From positions 1 to 48,556 of the forward strand of contig JAIBBS010000045.1 in the NCBI GenBank assembly GCA_019694555.1: DNA of 48,556 nt, given 5' to 3'. Source of the stretch: Nannocystaceae bacterium. GTDB taxonomy: Bacteria > Myxococcota_A > Polyangia > Nannocystales > Nannocystaceae. Of the stretch, positions 10,719 through 21,384 are shown one piece after another (position 1 is the first letter of the stretch; each line of letters begins with the position of its first letter). Position numbers and translations under genes: made by a program. The notes beneath the pieces are model-generated. The model was not told where the DNA came from, searched no databases, and saw only the letters and a list, made by a program, of their open reading frames with translations.

Positions 10719-12127
10719 TCACGCGAGCGCGCGCACGGCCGCGGCGAACACGTCGCCGCGGTGCGCGTAGTTGCGGAACTGGTCGTAGCTGGCGCACGCG
10801 GGGGCGAGCACGATCGCATCGCCGGGCTGCGCCATCTGCCGCGCGAGCGTGACCGCGGCGGTCAGATCCGGCGCCATCGCGGCCGGCAGCACGCCCTGCG
10901 CCAGGGCATGGAACTGCGCCGCAGTCTCGCCGATGCTCACCAGCCCGCGCCCGCGACGGTGCAGCAATGCGCCCAGCGGCGCGAGGTCGTCGCCCTTGCC
11001 GCGACCGCCGGCGATGAGCACGAAGCGCTCGTCGAGACCGCCCAGGCTCGCGAGCGCGCTCGCGACGTTGGTGGCCTTGGAGTCGTCGTAGTAGCGCACG
11101 CCGTCGAGCTCGCGCACCAGCACCATGCGGTGGGGCAGGCCCGCGAAGCGCGACAGCGCCGCCTCGCACGCGGCCTGGCCGACACCGAAGTGGCGCGCGG
11201 CCGCGAGCGCGAACAGGGCGTTGCTGGCGTTGTGGCGCCCCGGCAGCCGCAGCTGCGCGCGGTCGTAGCGTTCGTCGCCGAGCACCAGCGTGCGGCCCGA
11301 ACCCTCGCCCTCGACGTACGCGTGGCCGGCCTCGCCGATCCGCAGCACGCGGACGTCGGTGCGCTGCGGCGCGATGCGGGCGGTGAACTCGCCGCCCTCG
11401 TCGAGCAGTGCGAGCCCGCCGGGCACGAGGTTGCGAAAAACCTCGGCCTTGGTGTCGGCGTAGGCCTCCATCGACGGGTAGCGATCGAGATGATCGGGTG
11501 TGACGTTGAGGACCATGCCGACGTCGTTGGGTACGTCCGGCAAGGTCTCGAGCTGGAAGCTCGAGCACTCGAGCACCAGCGCGTCGAACGGTGCGGCGCG
11601 ACCCTCGAGCACGTCGAGCAGCGCGGTGCACAGCGGCGTGCCGAGGTTGCCGCCCACGAACGGGCGCATGCCACCTTCGCGCAGCAGCTCGCCGGTCAAC
11701 GCCGTCACCGTGCTCTTGCCGTTGGTGCCGGTGATCAGCACCAGCGGCACCGGCTGCAGCGGCGGCAGGTGGCGCTCGAACACCAGGCGCAGACCCAGGC
11801 CCAGCTCGCCGACGATCTCCGCGTTGCCGGCGTGCTCGCGCGCGAGTGCACGGGTCGGCCCCGGCGGCACACCGGGCGAGAGCACGATGAGATCGACGCC
11901 CGCCAGCGCCGCGGCCGGCGGCGTCTCGAGCCCGCGCAGGTCGGTCGCGCCCGCCGGCAGCGTCGCCTGCGGGTTGCGATCGTAGGCGCGGACCTGCAGG
12001 CCCAGGCGCAGCAGCAGCGACGCCGCGGCCACGCCGCTGGCACCCAGACCGATGACGAGCGCGGTGCGCCAGTGCGGCGGCAGGGTGGGGGACGAGGGCG
12101 TGGACAACGGGCCGGGTTCGCGTTCGG

Positions 12128-12131
<4 letters not shown>
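10719..12131 (-). CDS. murD: UDP-N-acetylmuramoylalanine--D-glutamate ligase
   Basis: A 470-residue cytoplasmic Mur ligase adding D-Glu to UDP-MurNAc-L-Ala with ATP. The N-terminal nucleotide-binding fold shows [10 protein letters not shown] near residue 28. The ATP loop is GTNGKST at residues 135-141. Conserved central and C-terminal motifs such as [25 protein letters not shown] and YYDDSKATN are intact. Its ATG overlaps the mraY stop by 4 nt (ATGA), so mraY-murD is a translationally coupled pair, one of the few intact adjacencies of the dcw cluster here. Confidence 0.97.
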
Positions 12132-13249
<1,118 letters not shown>

Positions 13250-13344
13250 GATGGCCCGCGCGGTCGCGGAGCGCGCATGCGAGGACGCGCGGCCGCGACC
13301 CGGTAGTCCTGGCACACGCGGCCGTGTGGGCGCAAGAAGTCGGG

Positions 13345-13373
13345 TCGCGGCGGGCCGTGAGGGCCCGCCGCGA
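13345..13373 (-). terminator. Strong hairpin between HNH gene and mraY
   Basis: Perfect 12-bp stem TCGCGGCGGGCC / GGCCCGCCGCGA with loop GTGAG, downstream of the HNH gene. A smaller hairpin, CACACG-CGGC-CGTGTG, lies at 13313-13328 between it and mraY. The rest of 13250-13498 shows nothing recognisable. Confidence 0.6.
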
Positions 13374-13498
13374 TCGACCGCGCCAAGACCCGCCCGCGCC
13401 GGTCCTGGGCCGGCCGGGCGCGTGCGCGTGCGGCCGCGCAATCCCGGCGCGTCGGGGTGATCACTCCCGCGAGGGCACGCGGAGCATCCCCTCGGCGT

Positions 13499-14008
13499 TC
13501 AGTGCAGCCAGTCGCGCCAGGCCTCGGGCACCGCGTCGACGCCGAGGTGCAGCAGCCGGGGCGCGAGCCAGTCGGGCTTGTTGGGCACGCAGCGCAGCCG
13601 CATGCCGCACGCCTCCGGCGGTTGCGAGCCCTTGCGGCGGTTGCACTCGACGCACGCGGTCACGACGTTGCGCCACGTGGTCTTGCCGCCCTTGCAGCGC
13701 GGCACCACGTGGTCGAGCGTCAGCTCGCGCGGACCCGGACGCAGGCCGCAGTACTGACAGCGGTGACCGTCGCGCAGGTACACGTTCTCCCGCGAGAAGC
13801 GGACGTGCAGCGGACGCGCGACCTGCTTGCGCAGCAGTCGTACGACCGCGGGTGCAGCGAAGCTGCAGTCCACGGTGTGCACGCGCCAGTCGTAGTCGCG
13901 CAGCACCTCGACCTTGCCGACGAAGTGCATGCACAGCGCGCGTTGCCACGGAATGACCTTCACGGGCTGATAGCCCTGGTCGAGCAGTAACGTGTCGCGG
14001 GCCGCCAT
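13499..14008 (-). CDS. HNH endonuclease family protein
   Basis: A 169-residue protein. The N-terminal part (LLLDQGYQPVKVIPWQRAL, then FVGKVEVLRDYD) is the conserved domain that precedes HNH nucleases in this widespread chromosomal family. The HNH core has a first zinc pair CQYCG, the catalytic region LTLDHVVPRCKGG, the asparagine in WRNVVTAC and a second pair CVECN. All zinc and catalytic residues look intact. It is not part of a visible restriction or homing element, and its role is unknown. An extended -10 TGC-TACGGT (minus) lies 27 nt upstream of the ATG at 14008. Confidence 0.9.
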   Translation of the reverse strand: MAARDTLLLDQGYQPVKVIPWQRALCMHFVGKVEVLRDYDWRVHTVDCSFAAPAVVRLLRKQVARPLHVRFSRENVYLRDGHRCQYCGLRPGPRELTLDHVVPRCKGGKTTWRNVVTACVECNRRKGSQPPEACGMRLRCVPNKPDWLAPRLLHLGVDAVPEAWRDWLH

Positions 14009-14035
14009 CGGATCCGTACCCTTATCCCAGCATCC

Positions 14036-14044
14036 ACCGTAGCA
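14036..14044 (-). promoter_or_regulatory. Extended -10 element of HNH gene
   Basis: TGC-TACGGT on the minus strand, 27 nt before the start codon. Confidence 0.4.
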
Positions 14045-14161
14045 CGGCTTTGCGGCCGCGATCAGGCCCGTTGGCGATGCGCCGGTGGGCGCGAGTTGGA
14101 ATTCGGCGGCGGCATCATCTATGACGTGGGTGTCACGGCCGGGGCGCCGTGGGTGGGCACC

Positions 14162-15661
14162 ATGCGTTGGTCTGCTTCGAGACTCGCCGCCGCGTGCGGC
14201 GGACGCCTGCAACAGCCGGGCTTCGGGCCACAGGGTCCGCGCGAGATCGTCGGCGCGTTCCTGGACAGCCGACGTCCGCGACCGGGTGCGCTGTTCGTCC
14301 CGATCGTGGCCGCTCGGGATGGGCACGAGTTCATCGGCGACGCCGTCGCGGGCGGCGCGGCCGCGGTGCTGATCGCCGCGGGTCACCCACGCGCGGCGGA
14401 GCTGCTCGCCGCTGCGCAGCGGGCGGCCCCGGCGGGGACCCAGCCCGCGGTGATCGAGGTCGACGACACGCTCGTGGCCTTGCAACGGCTGGCAACGGAT
14501 CGCCGCCGCGGCTTCGACGGGCCGGTGGTCGCGATCACCGGCAGCAACGGCAAGACCACCACGCGCGCCATGATCGCCGCGGTGCTGGCCACCGGCTACC
14601 CGCAGGTGCTGTGCACCCGCGGCAACCTCAACAACCACCTCGGTGTGCCGCTGACGCTGCTGGGCGAGCCCGAGCAGCCCGACGCGATGGTGATCGAGCT
14701 GGGCATGAGCGCGCCCGGTGAGAACGATCTGCTCGCGTCGATCGTGCAGCCGACGATCGCGGTCGTGACCTCGATCGCGCTCGAGCACCTCGAGTTCATG
14801 GGCTCGATCGAGGCCATCGCCGCGGCCGAGGCCGAGCCCATCGCGCACGTGCAGCCCGATCCCGAGCGCGAGCACGGGCCCGTGGGCGGGTTGGTGGTGG
14901 TGCCGTCGGACGAGCCGCTGCTGGCACCCCACGTCGCGCCGGCGAAGCTGCAGCGGGCCGGCGGCGCGGTCGAGCTGGTGCGCGTGGGTCCGGACGCGGA
15001 CGCGGACGTGCGCGTGGTCGCGGTCGAGCTGGTGCCGCACGAGCGCGGCGCGACCACGCGGGTCGAGCTCGCGAGCCGTGAGCACGGTGCCTTCACGGTG
15101 TCGCTGCAGCTGTTCGGGGTGCACAACGCCCGCAACGCGGCCGCGGCCATCGCGGTGGGCACGGCGTTGGGGCTGCCGCTGCCGCCGATGATCGAGGCGC
15201 TGCGGCAGGTCGAGCCGGTCGGCGATCGCGGACGTGCGATCGCGTGTGGCCGTCACCTGCTGGTGGCGGACTGCTACAACGCCAACCCCGGCTCGGTCGC
15301 GGCGGCGCTGTCGAGCATGGCGGTGCTGCCGGGCGCGCGCCGCAAGCTGGCGGTGCTCGGCGACATGCTCGAGCTGGGGCCCGACGAGCTGGCGCTGCAC
15401 GCCGAGGCCGGTCGCGCGTGTGCGGCCGCGGGGCTCGACGCGGTGGTGGGCTTCGGTCCGCGCAGCCGCGCGCTGGTGCGCGAGGCCGCGGCGGCGGGCA
15501 TCGATGCACTCGCGACCGAGGACGTCGACGAGGCGACCGCGTGGCTGCTCGCGCGCATGCACGAGCCCAGCTGCGTGCTGCTCAAGGGCAGCCGCGGCAT
15601 GCGACTGGAGCGTGTGGTCGAGGCATTGCAGCTGGCGCTGGCGAGCGGCGCGGCTACTTGA
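14162..15661 (+). CDS. murF: UDP-MurNAc-tripeptide--D-alanyl-D-alanine ligase
   Basis: A 499-residue Mur ligase completing the UDP-MurNAc-pentapeptide. The ATP loop is GSNGKTTT at residues 127-134. Family motifs NLNNHLGVPLTLL, ELGMSAPGEND, DCYNANPGS, VLGDMLELG and the C-terminal LKGSRGMRLE are present. A longer frame opens at 14096, but MRWSASRLAAACGG at 14162 matches the family N-terminus. It is in canonical dcw position between murE and mraY but on the opposite strand, so it must have its own promoter. Its stop overlaps the end of the convergent thioesterase gene by 8 nt. Confidence 0.96.
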   Translation: MRWSASRLAAACGGRLQQPGFGPQGPREIVGAFLDSRRPRPGALFVPIVAARDGHEFIGDAVAGGAAAVLIAAGHPRAAELLAAAQRAAPAGTQPAVIEVDDTLVALQRLATDRRRGFDGPVVAITGSNGKTTTRAMIAAVLATGYPQVLCTRGNLNNHLGVPLTLLGEPEQPDAMVIELGMSAPGENDLLASIVQPTIAVVTSIALEHLEFMGSIEAIAAAEAEPIAHVQPDPEREHGPVGGLVVVPSDEPLLAPHVAPAKLQRAGGAVELVRVGPDADADVRVVAVELVPHERGATTRVELASREHGAFTVSLQLFGVHNARNAAAAIAVGTALGLPLPPMIEALRQVEPVGDRGRAIACGRHLLVADCYNANPGSVAAALSSMAVLPGARRKLAVLGDMLELGPDELALHAEAGRACAAAGLDAVVGFGPRSRALVREAAAAGIDALATEDVDEATAWLLARMHEPSCVLLKGSRGMRLERVVEALQLALASGAAT

Positions 15662-16457
15662 TCCACACGAAGGTCTGCTGGTTGAGCGCGACCAGCTCGC
15701 CGTGCTCGGTCCACAGCTCGCGCAGCTCGACGAAGTAGCCCTCGCTGGCGGCCAGCGAGCGCGCGCGGTGCCACAGCGGCACGTCCCCGGGCAGCGTGCG
15801 TGCGCCGAGCAGGTTCTGCATCGTGAACGCGACCGTGGCCATCGGTCGCGGTCGCGGCTCGATCGAGAACGCCGACGGCCACCACGCGTCGGCCATCGCC
15901 GCGAGCGCGCCGGCGTCGAGCTGCGCGGGGGGATTGCGCGCGCGGATCCAACCCGATGCGACCGCCTGCGGTGCGCCGGAGAACGGCAGCGGTCCGGTCA
16001 GACGGAACTCGAAGTGCTGCGCGAACTCGGGGACCGAGGGCCCCCACGGCAGCGGCGACAGGCCCGACCACGGCGGCGGCGGCTCGTCGAGCGTGGGCCC
16101 CCAGCTGCGGTCGACGGCACGATCGCGGCCGAGCACGGCGCTGGCGCGCGCGAGCACCTCGTCGCCGTCGCCCTGACGCAGGGTCGCGTCCAGGGACGAC
16201 AGCGCGTTGCCGCGTCGCAGCAGCTGCACGTCGATCGTGCACGGACCGGGCGTGACGGCGCCGACCAGCTCACCACCGAGCGAACGCAGCCATCGCGTCG
16301 CGTCGGGTTCGCACGCCACCATCGCGCGGGCCATCGCGCCGAGCACGAGCCCACCGAAGGTGCTGCGGCCCTGCGCCCAACCCGGCGGCACCTCCAAGAC
16401 GAAGTGCGTCTCGTCGAGCCGACGCGGCTGCAACACGGCATCGAGTGGATCGGCCAT
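15654..16457 (-). CDS. Acyl-CoA thioesterase-like, double hot-dog protein
   Basis: A 267-residue protein resembling TesB-like thioesterases with two hot-dog folds. The first half shows GWAQGRSTFGGLVLGAMARA, the usual Gly-rich hot-dog helix entry. The second half shows DAWWPSAFSIEPRPRPMATVAFTMQN. Family members hydrolyse acyl-CoA thioesters in the cytoplasm. No signal peptide. The substrate cannot be predicted. The 3' end overlaps murF by 8 nt on the opposite strand, so the coding sequence beyond each stop is shared. Confidence 0.83.
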   Translation of the reverse strand: MADPLDAVLQPRRLDETHFVLEVPPGWAQGRSTFGGLVLGAMARAMVACEPDATRWLRSLGGELVGAVTPGPCTIDVQLLRRGNALSSLDATLRQGDGDEVLARASAVLGRDRAVDRSWGPTLDEPPPPWSGLSPLPWGPSVPEFAQHFEFRLTGPLPFSGAPQAVASGWIRARNPPAQLDAGALAAMADAWWPSAFSIEPRPRPMATVAFTMQNLLGARTLPGDVPLWHRARSLAASEGYFVELRELWTEHGELVALNQQTFVWIK

Positions 16458-16540
16458 ACCGTGCTCGACGTTCGAGCCGAGCCCAGGTTACGCCATCGCT
16501 GCCTGCAATGCGGCACGGCGGCGCGGCACGAACGAGCGGC

Positions 16541-16561
16541 CGCGCCCGCATCGCGGGCGCG
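16541..16561 (-). terminator. Hairpin downstream of Cys-rich lipoprotein A
   Basis: Perfect 9-bp stem CGCGCCCGC / GCGGGCGCG with loop ATC, 13 nt past the stop at 16575. Confidence 0.55.
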
Positions 16562-16574
16562 ACACTCGGACAGC

Positions 16575-17240
16575 TCAGCCGGCGCTGGGGCAGGCGTCCT
16601 GGAACGCCATGCTCTCGTCCTGGCACGCCATGCCGCCGGCGAGCTCGTCGCACGACAGCGCGTTGATGCAGGCGAGGAACTCCTCGATGGCGGTGCCGCA
16701 GGCCTCGCCGTCGGTCGCGATCAGCATCATGACCTGGTCGATGCAGCCCTGCGTGATCTGGTCCGCGTAGTTCGCGTACTTCGGGTAGCACATGACCAAC
16801 AGGTCCGAGTAGCCCTGGCAACCGTAGTCCGCCTGGCCGCCGGTGGTGCCGCCGCTGGTCGCCACGCCGGTGCTGCCGCCGGTGCTGCCACCGGTGCTGC
16901 CACCGCCGGTGCTGCCGCCCGAGCTGCCGCCGCCCGAGCTGCCGCCGTCGCTGCTCGACTCGGCCGCGGTCGAACCGCCGTCGCTCGAGCTGTCGGCCAT
17001 CGTCGTCGCGGTGGTGGAGGGGTCGGTCGAGGACGACGCATCACCGGTCATGCCCGACGTCATCGTCGCGCTGTTGCTCGACGTCATCGTCGTCGCGCTG
17101 TCGTCGGTGGTGTTGTTCGTCGTGCTCGAGTCGCCGTTGCTGTCGCTGGTGGTGCCGTCGTCACCGCCCGGGCATCCCAGCGGAACGGACGAGAGCGCGA
17201 GCAAGAACGAGATGCGATGGTACTGACCCCTGTTGTCCAT
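16575..17240 (-). CDS. Eight-cysteine lipoprotein A with Ser/Thr/Gly stalk
   Basis: A 221-residue lipoprotein. The signal ends SSVPLGC with Cys at residue 23. A stalk of about 110 residues is almost purely Ser, Thr, Gly, Asp and Ala, including GGSTGGSTGGST-type repeats. The C-terminal domain of about 85 residues has eight cysteines. It is a paralogue of the lipoprotein at 24602: signal length to the lipid-modified Cys is identical, and six of seven inter-cysteine spacings are identical (C-x9-C-x14-C-x14-C-x9-C-x5-C-x8-C-x10-C here). The shared core is C[YF]PKYA.YA. Likely a surface-displayed disulfide-rich head; family not recognised. Confidence 0.85.
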   Translation of the reverse strand: MDNRGQYHRISFLLALSSVPLGCPGGDDGTTSDSNGDSSTTNNTTDDSATTMTSSNSATMTSGMTGDASSSTDPSTTATTMADSSSDGGSTAAESSSDGGSSGGGSSGGSTGGGSTGGSTGGSTGVATSGGTTGGQADYGCQGYSDLLVMCYPKYANYADQITQGCIDQVMMLIATDGEACGTAIEEFLACINALSCDELAGGMACQDESMAFQDACPSAG

Positions 17241-17441
17241 GATAGGCGAACCTCTGGGGGGCATTTTGAGCACGTCCGCGGGGCGGTGCGCAAGCGCCTC
17301 GGTGTGCGTCGGTACGCGCCTGCGCGTCCGCTCGACCGGTCGCTGCGGTCGCTCGGCCCCATGCAAGGGCGCCTCGGGGCAGCCGCGCCCGGCGCCGCAG
17401 GCTGGCCGCGGTGCGCGATCGCGGGCCGTTGGCGACGACCC

Positions 17442-17450
17442 TGCTACAAC
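17442..17450 (+). promoter_or_regulatory. Extended -10 element of metallo-hydrolase gene
   Basis: TGC-TACAAC lies 12 nt before the ATG at 17463. Confidence 0.4.
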
Positions 17451-17462
17451 CCGTGTGGTCCG

Positions 17463-18398
<936 letters not shown>

Positions 18399-18410
18399 CG
18401 GTGCCGGCCG

Positions 18411-18438
18411 CGCGGCCGTGCCCGGCCGCACGGCCGTG
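18411..18438 (+). terminator. Hairpin downstream of metallo-hydrolase gene
   Basis: Nine-bp perfect stem CGGCCGTGC / GCACGGCCG around CCGGCC, extended by a wobble and one more pair, 12 nt past the stop. Confidence 0.55.
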
Positions 18439-18493
18439 CGCGGTCGCCGGTGAGCGTCGACCCACGGCAGCCGCTTTCACCGCGCGCGCGGGC

Positions 18494-18502
18494 TGCTATG
18501 CT
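18494..18502 (+). promoter_or_regulatory. Extended -10 element, predicted leaderless start
   Basis: TGC-TATGCT ends 6 nt before the ATG at 18509. TTTCAC about 16 nt further upstream is a weak -35. The same nonamer precedes the lipoprotein gene starting at 24550. Confidence 0.6.
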
Positions 18503-18508
18503 GTCGCC

Positions 18509-19156
18509 ATGGATTGTTCGCGGTGGTCGAGGTTGGGATTGCTCGCGGTGTTGCTCGCGTCGTGCAAGGACCCCGGCGGCGGCGAAGATGCGCCGTGCCA
18601 GACCAACGACGACTGCGCCGATGGCCTGACCTGCGACAACCACGACGGCGGCACCAACACCTGCCAACCCAACCACGATCACCAGCCCGACTGCGAGGTC
18701 GATCCGCAGGCGTGCGCGAGCACCGGGGGCGGCAGCGAGGGCGGTTCCGGTGGCAGCGGTTCCGGTGGCAGCGGTTCCGGTGGCAGCGGCAGCAGCGGCG
18801 GCAGCTCGGCGGACAGCGGCAGCAGCGACACCGGCGAGGGCATCGCGTGTGGCGAGATGACCTGCGGCTTCGCCGAGGTCTGCGTGCACGACATCACCGA
18901 TCCGTCGTGCACCAACGTCGAGGATCCCAACGCGCCGTGCCCCGAGGGTCAGCAGATGAGCATGTGCGGCGGCGCAGGCATCCCGTGTTGCTGCGAGCCG
19001 CCGCCGCCGGTGCAGTACCGCTGCGTCTCGGCCTCGACCTGTCCGGCGATGCCCGCGTGCGCGTGCCTGGGACCGATCTGCGACGGCGGCCGCGAGTGCA
19101 TCGCGCTGGGGGAGAGTCCGCTCGACTTCGCCTGTCAGACCCCGCCGGCGCCGTGA
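18509..19156 (+). CDS. Cys-rich lipoprotein with Gly/Ser stalk
   Basis: A 215-residue protein. Signal MDCSRWSRLGLLAVLLASC ends in a lipobox at residue 19. A Cys-containing segment (PCQTNDDCADGLTC), common as a small Cys repeat in myxobacterial lipoproteins, comes first. A Gly/Ser stalk follows, encoded by three perfect 15-bp repeats (18743-18787). The C-terminal region has more than a dozen cysteines, including CGGAGIPCCCEPP. Probably a disulfide-rich surface lipoprotein; specific function unknown. The element TGC-TATGCT 6 nt before the ATG supports this start. Confidence 0.83.
   Translation: MDCSRWSRLGLLAVLLASCKDPGGGEDAPCQTNDDCADGLTCDNHDGGTNTCQPNHDHQPDCEVDPQACASTGGGSEGGSGGSGSGGSGSGGSGSSGGSSADSGSSDTGEGIACGEMTCGFAEVCVHDITDPSCTNVEDPNAPCPEGQQMSMCGGAGIPCCCEPPPPVQYRCVSASTCPAMPACACLGPICDGGRECIALGESPLDFACQTPPAP
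18743..18787 (+). repeat. Three 15-bp tandem repeats within a CDS
   Basis: GGTTCCGGTGGCAGC three times in a row, encoding a Gly-Ser-Gly stalk. Confidence 0.85.
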
Positions 19157-19175
19157 GTTCCGGGCCGGGCGCGCG

Positions 19176-20249
19176 TCAGCGCGGCCGCGGCACGCGGACG
19201 ATCGCGTCCATGTGCAGGCTGCCGAGCACCAGCGTGTCGCCGCTGGGCACCGCGCTGGTGACCGCGAACACGTCGCCGCGTGGATCCTGCAGGTTGTGGC
19301 GCACGGTGCCGTCGGGCGCCACGCCGATCACGAAGCCGTAGCGCGGCGGCTCGGGCTGCAGCGCGCGCGGGATCCGAGCCACGACCTTGCGCAGCCACGG
19401 GTGGGGCAGCAACGGATCGAGCATCTCGCTGCGACGCGACGCGAGCCCGATCCACAGCGTGCCGTCGTCGTCGAGCGTGAGGTTGTCGGGGAACCCGGGC
19501 AGGTTCTCGATCAGCGTGTCGACGTTGCCCGCGCGCGGCCCCGACAGCCACAGTCGCGTCACGCGGTAGTCGTAGGTCTCGGCCACGAGCACGAAGCTGC
19601 CGTCGTGCGCCACCGCGACGCCGTTGGCGAAGCGCAGCCCCTCGAGCGCGACGCGGGTCTGTCCCGTGCGCGGGTCGTAGGCGATCAGACGCCCGGTCGC
19701 GCGGTTCTCCAGCGCGTCGAGCAGGTAGTCCTCGACCGCGAAGCGCTGCGATGCGTCGCTGAGCCAGATCGTACCGTCGGGCGCCATCGCCAGCTCGTCG
19801 GCCAGCCGCAGCGGCACGCCGCCGGCCGCCGTCGCGAGCACGGTCACGGTGCCGCGGCCGTCGATCTCGAGCAGGCCGCGGTGCGCGTCGGCGACCCACA
19901 GATCGCCGTCGCGATCGAACGCGAGGCCCAGTGGTCGGCCGCCGGTGTCGGCGAAGGTCTCGACGCGATCGAGCGTCGGCGGCAGCCGCAGGATGCGGCC
20001 GTCGAACATGCCGGTGTAGATCATCCCGTCGGGACCGATGGCGACGTCCTCGGGCCCGTGGCCGAGCACGACCGATCGCGTGCCGCCGCGCAGCGCCTCG
20101 TTGGGCGCGTACACGCCGGTGAGCGCCGGCGGTTCCGGCACCTCGCGCGCGATCGGATCGACCGGCGTGGGCCACATCGTCAGGTACACGACCAGCGTGC
20201 CGAGCAGGCCGCCGACGCCGCGCCACAACCACCGCCGCCGCGCGCTCAC
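19176..20249 (-). CDS. Strictosidine-synthase/SMP-30-like beta-propeller protein
   Basis: A 357-residue protein with one N-terminal membrane helix (RGVGGLLGTLVVYLTMW) and a periplasmic six-bladed propeller. Blade motifs such as GPDGMIYTGMFDGRILRL, LAFDRDGDLWVADAHRGLL and MAPDGTIWLSDAS repeat. FANGVAVAHDGSFVLVAE followed by NLPGFPDNLTLDDDGTLWIG is the conserved strictosidine-synthase-like region, as in plant enzymes and animal APMAP. Bacterial members are often esterases or lactonases. Start GTG at 20249 has TACGCT 7 nt upstream. It lies downstream of the oxidoreductase gene on the same strand but appears to have its own promoter. Confidence 0.88.
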   Translation of the reverse strand: MSARRRWLWRGVGGLLGTLVVYLTMWPTPVDPIAREVPEPPALTGVYAPNEALRGGTRSVVLGHGPEDVAIGPDGMIYTGMFDGRILRLPPTLDRVETFADTGGRPLGLAFDRDGDLWVADAHRGLLEIDGRGTVTVLATAAGGVPLRLADELAMAPDGTIWLSDASQRFAVEDYLLDALENRATGRLIAYDPRTGQTRVALEGLRFANGVAVAHDGSFVLVAETYDYRVTRLWLSGPRAGNVDTLIENLPGFPDNLTLDDDGTLWIGLASRRSEMLDPLLPHPWLRKVVARIPRALQPEPPRYGFVIGVAPDGTVRHNLQDPRGDVFAVTSAVPSGDTLVLGSLHMDAIVRVPRPR

Positions 20250-20256
20250 GGGCCCG

Positions 20257-20262
20257 AGCGTA
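20257..20262 (-). promoter_or_regulatory. -10 element, predicted leaderless start
   Basis: TACGCT on the minus strand ends 7 nt before the GTG at 20249. Confidence 0.45.
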
Positions 20263-20268
20263 GCGCGA

Positions 20269-21279
20269 TCAGGCCACGAGCACGATCTTGCCGCCGACGC
20301 CGCCTTGCTCGAGCAGTGCCTGTGCCGCGCGGCCCTCGAGCAGACCCATGCGCCGGGCGATGCGCGGCGCGATGCGTCCGCGGGCGATGGCGTCGAACAC
20401 CTTCGGCAGGTCCTCGCGGAACGGCTGCGGGTCGCGGCGGTACAGCTGCGTGATGCCGTAGAAGCGGCCCCGACGCCCGCGCAGCGGCGCGCCCAGCAGC
20501 ACCGACGCGATGCCGCGCAGCGAGCCCACCGTGCTGGTCATCACGCCGGTGAAGCCGTACGCGATCACGGTGCCGCCGCGGCGGGTCGCCGACACGCACT
20601 GCGACAGCACGGCGCCGCCGATGCCGTCGAAGGCCGCGTCGACGCCGGCGGGCCGCAGCGCTCGCACCTGCGCGGCCACATCGACGCGGCGGCCGTCGAC
20701 CGGTACCGCGCCGCGTTCGCGCACCAGGCCGTGGTGTTGTACCGAGGCCGCGCCGATGGCCTCGACCTCGGCGTCGCGCAGCAGCTCCAGCAGCGCCAGG
20801 CCCACGCCACCGGACGCGCCGGTCACCAGCGCGCTCGAGCCCGGTGCACACGCGGCGGTGCGATGGATCATCTGGTACGCGGTCACATAGTTGAGGATCG
20901 CCGCGGCGGCGTCGACGTCCGAGACCGCGTCGGGCACCGGCACGAACTCGCTCGCTGCGCGGACCATGAGCTCGGCGTAGCCGCCGTGCACGGTCAGCGC
21001 CGCGACACGATCGCCGACCGCGAAGCCCTCGACCCCGGGGCCGATCGCGTCGACGGTGCCGACGACCTCGTAGCCGGGCACGAACGGGAACGCCGGTCGA
21101 TACGGGTAGTAGCCGCGGCGCATGAGCACGTCGGTGAAGCCGACGCCGGTCGCACGCACGCGCACGCGCAGCTCGCCGGGGCCGGGCTCGATCACCGGCA
21201 GCTCGACCTCTTGCAGGCGGTCGAGACCGCCCTTGCCGCTCAGCTGCACCGCACGATAACTGTCCATCGCGTCGCTCAT
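20269..21279 (-). CDS. Quinone-oxidoreductase-like MDR dehydrogenase
   Basis: A 336-residue medium-chain dehydrogenase/reductase without structural zinc cysteines, as in NADPH:quinone reductases. N-terminal catalytic part: GVGFTDVLMRRGYYP, PFVPGYEVVGTVDAIGPGV and GDRVAALTVHGGYAEL. The nucleotide-binding fold starts ALVTGASGGVGLALLELL near residue 150. AFDGIGGAVLSQCVSATRRGG continues the Rossmann domain. Start ATG 21279 sits right behind GGAGG; ATG 21267 has better spacing to it and is an alternative. It is divergent from a LysR-type gene 112 nt away, which may regulate it. Confidence 0.9.
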   Translation of the reverse strand: MSDAMDSYRAVQLSGKGGLDRLQEVELPVIEPGPGELRVRVRATGVGFTDVLMRRGYYPYRPAFPFVPGYEVVGTVDAIGPGVEGFAVGDRVAALTVHGGYAELMVRAASEFVPVPDAVSDVDAAAAILNYVTAYQMIHRTAACAPGSSALVTGASGGVGLALLELLRDAEVEAIGAASVQHHGLVRERGAVPVDGRRVDVAAQVRALRPAGVDAAFDGIGGAVLSQCVSATRRGGTVIAYGFTGVMTSTVGSLRGIASVLLGAPLRGRRGRFYGITQLYRRDPQPFREDLPKVFDAIARGRIAPRIARRMGLLEGRAAQALLEQGGVGGKIVLVA

Positions 21280-21329
21280 CCTCCGCGGCAACCATGGGAC
21301 CGACCGGTGGGGACCGCCATGGGCACGCG

Positions 21330-21346
21330 TGCATCGCTGCGATGCA
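21330..21346. promoter_or_regulatory. Perfect palindrome in the oxidoreductase/LysR intergenic region
   Basis: TGCATCGC-T-GCGATGCA, 8-bp arms about a single base, midway between the divergent starts. A candidate operator for the LysR-type regulator, although the spacing is not the textbook T-N11-A. Confidence 0.5.
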
Positions 21347-21378
21347 ACGATGTCGCACCGGGGCCGTGCCGCCGCGGG

Positions 21379-21384
21379 TACCCT
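21379..21384 (+). promoter_or_regulatory. -10 element of LysR-type gene, predicted leaderless start
   Basis: TACCCT ends 7 nt before the ATG at 21392. Confidence 0.45.

Noticed and set aside
18743..18787. CRISPR-like repeats
   Set aside because: The repeats are contiguous, in frame and encode a Gly/Ser stalk; there are no spacers here or elsewhere in the window.
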